The notes beneath the pieces were generated by a model, which did no database searches, was not told the origin of the DNA, and was given only the letters and a program-made list of their open reading frames with translations. A program made the position numbers and the translations under genes. From DATFAS01 sp035254305 (GTDB lineage Bacteria > Bacillota > Bacilli > Aneurinibacillales > RAOX-1): DNA of 5,344 nucleotides. Shown piece by piece: positions 1 through 5,313 of this stretch (its first letter is position 1; each line of letters opens with the position of its first letter). The DNA is taken from assembly GCA_035254305.1 (NCBI GenBank), contig DATFAS010000039.1:1-5344 (forward strand), given 5' to 3'.

Positions 1-1052
1 AGTTGGTTATTTACCGGGCCTTCCAGGGAATTGGGGCTGGAATCATGCTGCCATTCCCTGCGATCATAGCAGGTGATTTATTTTCTGTGGAAAATCGAGG
101 GAAAATCCAAGCCTTCTTTACGGCGATGTGGGGATTAGCCGCTGTACTTGCACCTATGCTTGGGGCTTTTTTTGTCAAATACCTTACTTGGCGTTGGATC
201 TTTTATGTGAATATTCCGATCTGTATCCTGTCATTCTTGCTCCTTCTACCTTACCGAGAAGTCTATCAAGCAAAGAAATCTCAGGTTGATTATTTAGGTG
301 CTATTCTATTTGCGATTGGTGTTAGTTCCTTACTCCTAGCAACCATAGTGAAAAACAATCTAGTGGTCTATATTGTGATTGGTGCGGCTTTTCTACTTGC
401 CTTTTTTCTATTTGAACGCAAGGCACCATCACCGATTGTGCCAATCAGCCTAATGAAAAATAAACCCGTGGCCTGGATGATTGCTAATTCGTTTCTTTCC
501 TGTGCTTCTTTATTTGGAGCATCTAGCTACATTCCATTATTCTTGCAGAATGAGGGCTATACACTATTTCTTAGTGGGGTTGCCTTACTTGGGATGTCAT
601 TTGGCTGGATGGCTGTTGCGGTTCCTGCGGGGAAGTGGATTCTTCGGTTTGGTTATCGTCCCCTTATTATAATCGGGAATATCATTTTAGTCTTATCAGG
701 TATTTGGTTTCTCTTCCTTAAAGAAGGTTCAGGCTTTTGGTTTGTATTTGGAATTATGATCGCACAAGGCCTAGCATTTGGATTATTATCGACCGTAACG
801 ATTATTGGTTCTCAACAGTTAGTGGAGCCCCACCAAAAAGGGGTGTCTACTTCTCTTCAAATGTTCTCCCGAAATATTGGAACGGCTATTGGAGTTACGT
901 TAATGGGAGCTTTTCTTACCAAGGCATCCGAGTTTATGATTGGTTTCCATAACCTATTTCTCTATGGATTTTATGTAAGCATCCTTTCTCTTCTTGCATC
1001 TTTTTTCATTCGTGAACAAAAACAGGAAAACCAACTTAAATCAGCACAGTAA
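1..1052 (+). CDS. DHA2-family MFS efflux transporter (14-TMS, EmrB/QacA type), 5'-truncated by window edge
   Basis: This is a membrane exporter of the major facilitator superfamily, most likely a proton-driven drug or solute exporter of the 14-helix DHA2 group. The frame is open at the left edge. The TTG at 3-5 has no ribosome binding site in view and probably encodes an internal leucine, so about 120 N-terminal residues are outside the window. Counting that codon as residue 1, the visible 349 residues start in helix 4 with RAFQGIGAG (5-13) and GDLF (24-27). The helix 5 region follows (43-57) and then WRWIFYVN (63-70), a DHA2 hallmark at the helix 5/6 junction. About nine hydrophobic segments follow to the end, giving 14 with the missing part. 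A late segment, residues 281-303, contains SRNIGTAIGV, typical of DHA2 pumps. The antiporter motif C is loose: LAPMLGAFF replaces the usual GPxxGG. The substrate cannot be told from sequence. The gene is separated from the next one by a terminator, so it is not in the same operon. Confidence 0.9.
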   Translation, partial: LVIYRAFQGIGAGIMLPFPAIIAGDLFSVENRGKIQAFFTAMWGLAAVLAPMLGAFFVKYLTWRWIFYVNIPICILSFLLLLPYREVYQAKKSQVDYLGAILFAIGVSSLLLATIVKNNLVVYIVIGAAFLLAFFLFERKAPSPIVPISLMKNKPVAWMIANSFLSCASLFGASSYIPLFLQNEGYTLFLSGVALLGMSFGWMAVAVPAGKWILRFGYRPLIIIGNIILVLSGIWFLFLKEGSGFWFVFGIMIAQGLAFGLLSTVTIIGSQQLVEPHQKGVSTSLQMFSRNIGTAIGVTLMGAFLTKASEFMIGFHNLFLYGFYVSILSLLASFFIREQKQENQLKSAQ

Positions 1053-1073
1053 GACTTTATAGTTTTCTATTGT

Positions 1074-1098
1074 AAAGGAGGGCCTTCCCTCCTTTTTT
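1074..1098 (+). terminator. Rho-independent terminator of the MFS gene
   Basis: A perfect 9-bp stem, AAAGGAGGG (1074-1082) paired with CCCTCCTTT (1087-1095), has a CCTT loop and runs into six T residues (1093-1098). It begins 21 nt after the stop codon. It insulates the exporter from the downstream operon. Confidence 0.93.
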
Positions 1099-1106
1099 CG
1101 CGGATA

Positions 1107-1135
1107 GGAAAGTGTAAGTTTTTTAGCTACTTTCC
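1107..1135. repeat. Inverted repeat GGAAAGT / ACTTTCC upstream of the sensor gene
   Basis: GGAAAGT (1107-1113) is the exact reverse complement of ACTTTCC (1129-1135), with a 15-nt spacer. It lies about 50 nt upstream of the predicted -10 box of the next operon. It could be an operator or a weak hairpin. Seven bp arms are short enough to occur by chance. Confidence 0.3.
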
Positions 1136-1183
1136 GTCTCCGCATTTGTCATGAATAATTCTTTTCCCCTCACGGCCCTCTGG

Positions 1184-1192
1184 TGCGATAAT
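1184..1192 (+). promoter_or_regulatory. Extended -10 promoter for the sensor/exonuclease operon
   Basis: TGCGATAAT has the TGn extension followed by a 5/6 match to TATAAT. No convincing -35 box lies 16-19 nt upstream (the stretch is T/C rich), which is usual for extended -10 promoters. Transcription would start near 1199, leaving a leader of about 30 nt with the ribosome binding site at 1219-1224. This is the best promoter candidate after the upstream terminator. Confidence 0.55.
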
Positions 1193-1218
1193 GGAAGGAA
1201 AGATTAAATTTGTACATT

Positions 1219-1224
1219 GGAGGG
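1219..1224 (+). promoter_or_regulatory. Ribosome binding site deciding the start of the DUF294 protein
   Basis: GGAGGG lies 6 nt before ATG 1231, which is normal Bacillales spacing. It overlaps the coding frame of a longer TTG 1210 reading and directly abuts ATG 1225, so both of those starts are disfavoured. Confidence 0.85.
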
Positions 1225-1230
1225 ATGCCC

Positions 1231-3138
1231 ATGGATTTACGAATGGTTAAAGAATTTATAGCCTCACACTCTATCTTTGGTGCACTTACGGAGCAAGCCC
1301 AGCAATTATTAATTGATTCAGGTGAGGTTCTAACGATTACAAGTAATCACTTCGTCATACATGAAAACCAGGAAAATCAAGATGTGTTCTTACTTCTATC
1401 CGGAACAGCCAAAAATACTTTTATTAATGATGATGGTGTATCCATGGCTGTACTATTTTATCAACCTGGCGATTGTATTGGGATCATCTCTGCTGTTACA
1501 CACCGCAAAACCCAATTCTCCGTGCAAGCACTATCTGATCTCGAGCTTTTGCGCATTCCCCACCATCTACTATATGATTTAGTCCGAAACCAACCCACCT
1601 TTGCAGAAAAAATGGTTCGGATGGTAGGGCAAAGATTAGATAATCTTTATCAGAAAGTACATGAAGAATATTCCTATCATTCTCATGGGCTGGACACATT
1701 ACCGTATCGAAAACGGATCGGTGAAATCATGTCCCATCCCGTTCTCGTTGCTCAAAAACATAATTCCTTGTTGGATATCGTCACTTTGATGAATAATCAA
1801 AAGGTTTCCTCACTTGTTATCGTAGAGAAAGGAACTCCCATTGGGATTGTAACGCAAAAAGATATCATCAAAATTCTAGCAACAAAACCCCACGATATTT
1901 TCAAATCCACCGTAGAACAGATTATGACACAAGAATTATTGACTTTATCTCCTGAAGCTTTCTTCTATGAGGCCTTATTGATGATGGTCCGTCACCATGT
2001 AAAACATATTCCCGTTGTAACAAGTACAGGTAATTTGGTTGGAATGATTACGATGCGAAACTTAACCCAAGCCAGAGGGAATTCTGTCCTCTCTGTAGTT
2101 GATTGGGTAGAGTCACAAACAACGATTGAAGGACTTACAGAAGGGCGTAAACAGATCCTACACATTCTCGAATCCATGCTCAAAGAAAATGCCTCCGCAC
2201 ATGAGATGTGCAGCTTAGTGACGGAATTAAACGATCGAATCCTGCGTAAAATTATCCAATTTGCCGAACAGGAATTACTTGACACGGGTATCGGGCCTGC
2301 TCCGGTTAATTATTGTTGGCTTACCTTAGGCAGTGAAGGGCGACGAGAGCAAACTTTAGGTACCGACCAAGACAATGCAATCATATATAGTGATGTTCGT
2401 GTGGAAGAACAGGATAGGGTTCGTCACTATTTCCATTTACTTGCTGAAAAAGTTGTGAATGGCCTTGAGTTCTGCGGTTTTCCGCGTTGCCCAGGTGGAG
2501 TGATGGCTGTCAATCCACGTTGGTCACACAGTGTAAGTGAATGGAAAAAGGAAATTGAATTCTGGCATGCACAAGTAGACGGAGAGGAAATACGGAATTT
2601 CACCATTTTCCTCGATTTCCGTGGTGTTTACGGTGAACAAGCCTTGGCAGATGACATTAAGAATTTCATCATTACGGAACGAAGTCATTTTATTCTCAAC
2701 CGCCTGGCACAAGATGATGCTGAATTCCATATTCCACTTGGCCTATTCGGTAGAATTATTACCGAAAAAGACCATTCAGATGTGATAAACTTAAAGCATA
2801 GTGCAGCTATGCATATTGTGAATGCTATGCGTATATTAGCCTTAGACAAAGGGATTTCATCTCAGTCAACACTAGAAAGGTTAAAAGAACTGCATCAACT
2901 GGGGATTTTTACTGAGGAAGAAATGCAAGAAATCACAGAAGCGTTTAATTATTTAATGGTACTTCGAATCCGTGCAAACATGAGACAAATAAAAAATGGT
3001 GAAGAATTAACTAATTTTATATCCTTAAAATCATTGAACAAAAGTGAATTTATCCAATTAAAGAAGGCGCTATCCACAGCCAAGTGGGTACAGCAAATGA
3101 TTAGCCGCCTCTATTATGCTGGGGGGAATCGTTTATGA
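1231..3138 (+). CDS. cNMP-binding-fold / tandem CBS / DUF294 nucleotidyltransferase-like signalling protein
   Basis: A 635-residue cytoplasmic protein that probably senses nucleotides and carries a GlnD-like nucleotidyltransferase fold. Domains in order: a cyclic-nucleotide-binding-type beta barrel (about 13-135); two CBS motifs (about 163-218 and 228-283), which in other proteins bind adenine nucleotides; a nucleotidyltransferase domain (about 305-470) with GSEGR (367-371), E373 and TDQDN (378-382); and a helical DUF294 C-terminal domain (about 485-630). D379 and D381 form the metal-binding DxD, and D462 in LDFRGVYGE is a candidate third carboxylate, so catalysis looks possible. The barrel lacks the Glu and Arg that hold the cyclic phosphate in CAP-type proteins, so its ligand may not be cAMP. 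I chose ATG 1231 because GGAGGG (1219-1224) sits 6-7 nt ahead of it. The in-frame TTG 1210 lies upstream of that site, and ATG 1225 touches it. The stop overlaps the exonuclease start. The domain assignment is firm; the substrate is unknown. Confidence 0.92.
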   Translation: MDLRMVKEFIASHSIFGALTEQAQQLLIDSGEVLTITSNHFVIHENQENQDVFLLLSGTAKNTFINDDGVSMAVLFYQPGDCIGIISAVTHRKTQFSVQALSDLELLRIPHHLLYDLVRNQPTFAEKMVRMVGQRLDNLYQKVHEEYSYHSHGLDTLPYRKRIGEIMSHPVLVAQKHNSLLDIVTLMNNQKVSSLVIVEKGTPIGIVTQKDIIKILATKPHDIFKSTVEQIMTQELLTLSPEAFFYEALLMMVRHHVKHIPVVTSTGNLVGMITMRNLTQARGNSVLSVVDWVESQTTIEGLTEGRKQILHILESMLKENASAHEMCSLVTELNDRILRKIIQFAEQELLDTGIGPAPVNYCWLTLGSEGRREQTLGTDQDNAIIYSDVRVEEQDRVRHYFHLLAEKVVNGLEFCGFPRCPGGVMAVNPRWSHSVSEWKKEIEFWHAQVDGEEIRNFTIFLDFRGVYGEQALADDIKNFIITERSHFILNRLAQDDAEFHIPLGLFGRIITEKDHSDVINLKHSAAMHIVNAMRILALDKGISSQSTLERLKELHQLGIFTEEEMQEITEAFNYLMVLRIRANMRQIKNGEELTNFISLKSLNKSEFIQLKKALSTAKWVQQMISRLYYAGGNRL

Positions 3139-3875
3139 TTACGGGATTTAGTAGATGGATCAAGCATATATTTTTTGCTGAAAAAAGTCTTATTACCTAT
3201 CAACCGGAATTAATTCAAGCGATTTCTACAGAAGTGGAAAGACGTAACCGCTATCAACTAGATCCTTCTACGCCACTTCGTGAAATCCCTTTCATTGTTT
3301 TTGATACGGAGACAACAGGTTTCTACCCCTATGCAGGAGATCAACTTATTTCTATTGGTGCTGTTCGGGTATGTAATGGAAAAATATATACGGAACAAAC
3401 CTTTCATGAGTGGATTAATCCTTACCGTGATGTACCAGAGGAGTGTTCAACAGTGACTGGGGTAACAGCGGCCGACCTACAGGCTGCTCCTCCCGCCCTC
3501 ATCGTGATTTACCAGTTTCTCAAGTTTACTGGACCGCATTATCTTGTTGCCCACTGTGCAGATTTTGATATGAATTTTATCAATACTCAGCTTAAGAAAT
3601 ACTGTAAACAAAAAATAAAGCACTCTATAATCGATACTCTGACACTCGCCTATCATCTTCACCCAACAGCGAAATCCCACAAGTTAGATTTCTTATTAGA
3701 AAGATATCATATACCCATCATCAACCGCCATCATGCCCTTGGTGATGCACTAATGACGGCTCAACTACTTGTTCATCTACTAGCGGAATTAGAGAGAGAA
3801 CTAGGGGTAACTACCCTTCTAGGATTGGACCACCTACTGAAATCCATGCACATTCTCCAATCCCCTTCCCTTTAA
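3135..3875 (+). CDS. DEDDh 3'-5' exonuclease, DnaQ/PolC-epsilon superfamily
   Basis: A 246-residue nuclease that should remove nucleotides from 3' ends of DNA or RNA, or cut small oligonucleotides, using two metal ions. All motifs are present: ExoI FDTETTG (56-62; D57, E59), ExoII HCADFD (140-145; D145) and ExoIII HHALGD (199-204; H199, D204), the DEDDh arrangement. About 50 residues precede ExoI, an N-terminal extension that is basic and amphipathic and has no clear signal peptide. No clamp-binding motif is evident at the C-terminus, so it is probably not a replicative proofreading subunit. Its ATG overlaps the stop of the DUF294 gene (ATGA, 3135-3138), with a G-rich binding site (3121-3126) 8 nt ahead, so translation is probably coupled. 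Pairing of CBS/DUF294 proteins with DnaQ-type exonucleases is, to my knowledge, seen in other bacteria, which supports a joint function. The substrate is not known. Confidence 0.92.
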   Translation: MITGFSRWIKHIFFAEKSLITYQPELIQAISTEVERRNRYQLDPSTPLREIPFIVFDTETTGFYPYAGDQLISIGAVRVCNGKIYTEQTFHEWINPYRDVPEECSTVTGVTAADLQAAPPALIVIYQFLKFTGPHYLVAHCADFDMNFINTQLKKYCKQKIKHSIIDTLTLAYHLHPTAKSHKLDFLLERYHIPIINRHHALGDALMTAQLLVHLLAELERELGVTTLLGLDHLLKSMHILQSPSL

Positions 3876-3911
3876 ATAATGGGGCATATGTGCGTTCGAT
3901 AATTATGTACA

Positions 3912-3947
3912 CAAAAAATAAATGCGTGAACGAATAGAATTCACGCA
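3912..3947 (-). terminator. Terminator of the yycC-like gene, possibly shared by the convergent operon
   Basis: Read on the minus strand, TGCGTGAA (3947-3940) pairs with TTCACGCA (3930-3923) around a 9-nt loop and runs into a T-rich tract (TTTATTTTTT, 3922-3913). It lies 13 nt after the stop of the minus-strand gene. On the plus strand the same hairpin has no T run, so for the exonuclease gene, which shows no terminator of its own, it could act only weakly. Confidence 0.75.
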
Positions 3948-3960
3948 AGCATGGGTATAG

Positions 3961-4122
3961 TTACTCTTTTTCAGTTTGATCAGCTGAAGCTTCTTTTTGG
4001 GCTAACTCCATCATCTTCTTCATTAGAATATGCTGAGGCATGTGCATTAATTGTTCAATAGGTACATTTAATTGTTTGGATAATTTAATGGCAGTCTCTG
4101 CAGAGATTTGTAAGGGCTTCAT
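3961..4122 (-). CDS. yycC: YycC-like small protein (53 aa)
   Basis: A 53-codon gene with all the signs of a real one: ATG at 4122, GAGGAGG ribosome binding site (4135-4129) 6 nt ahead, an extended -10 box upstream and a terminator downstream. The protein begins MKPLQISAET, followed by a predicted helix, the motif LMHMPQHIL (25-33), then a lysine- and glutamate-rich helix. It has no signal peptide, membrane segment or cysteine. The N-terminal SAET and the HMPQHIL block match my memory of Bacillus subtilis YycC and its family of roughly 50-residue proteins, whose function is not known. The LSKQLNVPIEQLMHMP stretch resembles a helix-turn-helix-like short helical pair, but this is only an impression. 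It converges on the exonuclease gene (85 nt between stops) and diverges from the 78-residue gene. Confidence 0.85.
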   Translation of the reverse strand: MKPLQISAETAIKLSKQLNVPIEQLMHMPQHILMKKMMELAQKEASADQTEKE

Positions 4123-4152
4123 GAGAATCCTCCTCAATAACTTTTCAATCTT

Positions 4153-4161
4153 AGTATATCA
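4153..4161 (-). promoter_or_regulatory. Extended -10 promoter of the yycC-like gene
   Basis: On the minus strand TGATATACT (4161-4153) carries the TGn extension and a 5/6 match to TATAAT. No good -35 box is visible 17 nt upstream. Transcription would start near 4146, placing the GAGGAGG site about 10 nt into the message. Confidence 0.55.
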
Positions 4162-4181
4162 TTTGTATGTGGTTTCTACCT

Positions 4182-4222
4182 TATAATCTTACTGGCTTTT
4201 GGATATATTACTTTTTGATAAT
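4182..4222 (+). promoter_or_regulatory. Possible promoter of the 78-aa gene
   Basis: Two -10-like boxes face the plus-strand gene: a perfect TATAAT (4182-4187) and GATAAT (4217-4222). Neither has a recognisable -35 box at 16-18 nt or a TGn extension. TTGGAT (4199-4204) lies only 12 nt before the second box, too close for a standard sigma-A promoter. Promoter activity here is likely from context, but the exact element is uncertain. Confidence 0.35.
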
Positions 4223-4255
4223 CCAATTCTCTAATTGATTGAAGGACGTGAAAAA

Positions 4256-4492
4256 ATGGCCGATTACCGTTATAACGTAAATCATGATGTTTCTTACAAT
4301 GAACTTGACGAAATTAGAGATCTTCTTTCTGGTCTAAAAAGTGATGATACCTGCAGTATTATTATTGATGGAATCAATAACAGAAACGCAGATCGCGTAA
4401 TTGCCACGATTGATAAGGAGTTGTATTCCTTTTTTACAAGAGGAATTGGTGATGAAAACGACACAGAAATTATGATCAAAAGAAAACATTAA
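4256..4492 (+). CDS. Small acidic protein of unknown function (78 aa)
   Basis: I do not recognise this protein. It is 78 residues, soluble, rich in Asp, Glu and Asn, with a short basic tail (IKRKH). The likely fold is mixed alpha/beta: a helix at about 14-27 (YNELDEIRDLL), a strand at 33-38 (CSIIID), a helix at 44-60 (DRVIATIDKELYSFF) and a final strand around EIMIK (71-75). There is one cysteine (C33) and no membrane segment or signal peptide. I chose ATG 4256, with AAGGA (4242-4246) 9 nt ahead; the in-frame TTG 4235 lies upstream of that site. The gene has its own terminator and stands alone between divergent and convergent neighbours. The reading frame is credible because of the ribosome binding site, terminator and protein-like composition. 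No function should be assigned. Confidence 0.8.
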   Translation: MADYRYNVNHDVSYNELDEIRDLLSGLKSDDTCSIIIDGINNRNADRVIATIDKELYSFFTRGIGDENDTEIMIKRKH

Positions 4493-4499
4493 TCACAAT

Positions 4500-4524
4500 G
4501 GTGGCAAGAATAGCCACCTTTTTT
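4500..4524 (+). terminator. Rho-independent terminator of the 78-aa gene
   Basis: GGTGGC (4500-4505) pairs with GCCACC (4513-4518) around a 7-nt loop and is followed by six T residues (4519-4524). It starts 7 nt after the stop. On the minus strand the hairpin is not followed by a T run, so it would serve the opposite ytxJ gene poorly. Confidence 0.88.
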
Positions 4525-4535
4525 GATTGAATAGA

Positions 4536-4880
4536 TTATTCTCCAAGGATATTTTGTAAATTTTGTTTTGTAATTTTTCTATGTGATGCATGCCAATGAG
4601 GTTGCTTATGTTCAACTAGAATAGCCTGTGGTGATTCGTGCCTAACATTTAAATCTGCTGCAATTTGATTTGAGACATGCCTAGATTCAATCACTTTAAC
4701 CAGGAGATACTGAAGATCTATTCGAGGATTATCATCCAAATACTGTTGGAATTGACGGTAGGCTTCAGCGCTAATTGGACATGTTGTACTATGCTTGAAA
4801 ATAAGTAAAGCTTGATCATAGGAATCACCATATAACTGATTCCATTCCTCAATGGTTGTAATTTCCTTATAATGTGGCAA
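4536..4880 (-). CDS. ytxJ: Monothiol bacilliredoxin YtxJ/BrxC (DUF2847 family)
   Basis: A 114-residue thioredoxin-fold protein of the YtxJ family, thought to act in bacillithiol redox chemistry by removing bacillithiol from, or exchanging it with, protein thiols in the cytoplasm. The family signature is clear: FKHSTTCPIS (28-37) holds the single active-site cysteine C34 at the end of the first strand, and HESPQAILV (81-89) carries the cis-proline P84 expected opposite it. Length is close to the family norm of just over 100 residues. The start is TTG at 4880: GGGAGG (4894-4889) lies 8 nt ahead and there is no ATG nearby. It is the second gene of a minus-strand pair, 26 nt downstream of the YvlD-like gene, so the two are probably co-transcribed. 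Presence of this gene suggests the host makes bacillithiol. Confidence 0.92.
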   Translation of the reverse strand: MPHYKEITTIEEWNQLYGDSYDQALLIFKHSTTCPISAEAYRQFQQYLDDNPRIDLQYLLVKVIESRHVSNQIAADLNVRHESPQAILVEHKQPHWHASHRKITKQNLQNILGE

Positions 4881-4906
4881 TCTATTTTCCTCCCACTATA
4901 ATTAAA

Positions 4907-5245
4907 CTAATCTTTCACAAAGGCATTCACTATTGTCGTAACAACACTTGTAATAATGGCTCCCCAAAAAGCCCCCCAAAATCCAGACACATAAAAGCCA
5001 GGGACAAGCGTAGAAGTTATCCAATAGGTTACGGCATTTATCACTAATAGGAATAAACCAAATGTTGCAATCGTGGCTGGAAAAGTAAAAAAAATTAGGA
5101 TTGGCCGAATAATCGTATTTACAATTCCAAGGATTAATGCAGCAAAGATAGCAGTGCCAAATCCGGATAGTCTTACGCTATTAAGCAGTAAGTCTGCCAC
5201 AAGAAGTGATAAACCACTAACCAATAATCGAATGATCCAATGTAT
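4907..5245 (-). CDS. YvlD-like membrane protein (Phage_holin_4_2 family), apparent ATA start
   Basis: A 112-residue integral membrane protein with about four hydrophobic helices (roughly 4-22, 28-45, 49-75 and 87-108). Conserved blocks are GFGTAIFAALILGIVNTIIRP (28-48), the FPATIATFGLFLLVINA stretch (55-71) and VPGFYVSGFWGAFWGAI (81-97). These place it in the YvlD family, labelled holin-like although most members are chromosomal proteins of unknown role. No phage genes are nearby. The start is odd: TTG 5224 has no ribosome binding site and would cut into helix 1, while the frame is open upstream to a TAA at 5263-5261 without any ATG, GTG or TTG beyond it. The family N-terminus (hWIIRLL) begins at ATA 5245-5243, and AAGGGGG (5260-5254) ends exactly 8 nt before it. 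Either ATA is used as start or the sequence has lost a base. It is followed 26 nt later by ytxJ. Confidence 0.88.
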   Translation of the reverse strand: MHWIIRLLVSGLSLLVADLLLNSVRLSGFGTAIFAALILGIVNTIIRPILIFFTFPATIATFGLFLLVINAVTYWITSTLVPGFYVSGFWGAFWGAIITSVVTTIVNAFVKD

Positions 5246-5253
5246 CTTTGGTT

Positions 5254-5260
5254 CCCCCTT
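5254..5260 (-). promoter_or_regulatory. Ribosome binding site pointing to an ATA start
   Basis: AAGGGGG on the minus strand (5260-5254) is the only good Shine-Dalgarno match before the YvlD-like gene. With an 8-nt spacer it aligns with ATA 5245-5243 and not with the downstream TTG 5224, which is 29 nt away. Confidence 0.65.
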
Positions 5261-5284
5261 TTAGTCATTTCCTCATCATTTTTT

Positions 5285-5313
5285 ATCTTATATGAAATGG
5301 AAAAACGAAACAA
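5285..5313 (-). promoter_or_regulatory. Sigma-A-type promoter for the YvlD-like/ytxJ pair
   Basis: On the minus strand TTGTTT (5313-5308) and TAAGAT (5290-5285) are separated by exactly 17 nt, each matching consensus at 4 of 6 positions. An overlapping TATAAG box lies 2 nt upstream of the second element. Transcription would start near 5278, about 20 nt before the G-rich ribosome binding site. Confidence 0.45.

Noticed and set aside
1210..1230. TTG start giving a 7-residue longer DUF294 protein
   Set aside because: The GGAGGG ribosome binding site lies inside this extension and fits ATG 1231; no binding site precedes 1210.
1496..1699. Minus-strand open frame inside the DUF294 gene, and similar ones at 1992-2285, 2524-2730 and 3477-3680
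   Set aside because: They lie antisense within a clearly conserved protein, show no recognisable domain and are expected by chance.
4235..4255. TTG start for the 78-aa gene
   Set aside because: AAGGA at 4242-4246 is positioned for ATG 4256, and nothing suitable lies before 4235.
4907..5245. Reading the holin-like protein as evidence of a prophage
   Set aside because: YvlD-type proteins are common chromosomal genes, and no lysin, structural or integrase genes are present.
5073..5264. Plus-strand 63-codon open frame opposite the YvlD-like gene
   Set aside because: It is antisense to a conserved membrane protein and its product looks like no known family; it is a shadow.
5173..5268. Minus-strand 31-codon frame starting at ATG 5268
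   Set aside because: Its GAGG is only 2 nt from the ATG, and most of it overlaps the YvlD-like gene out of frame. It is relevant only if a base is missing in the G run.
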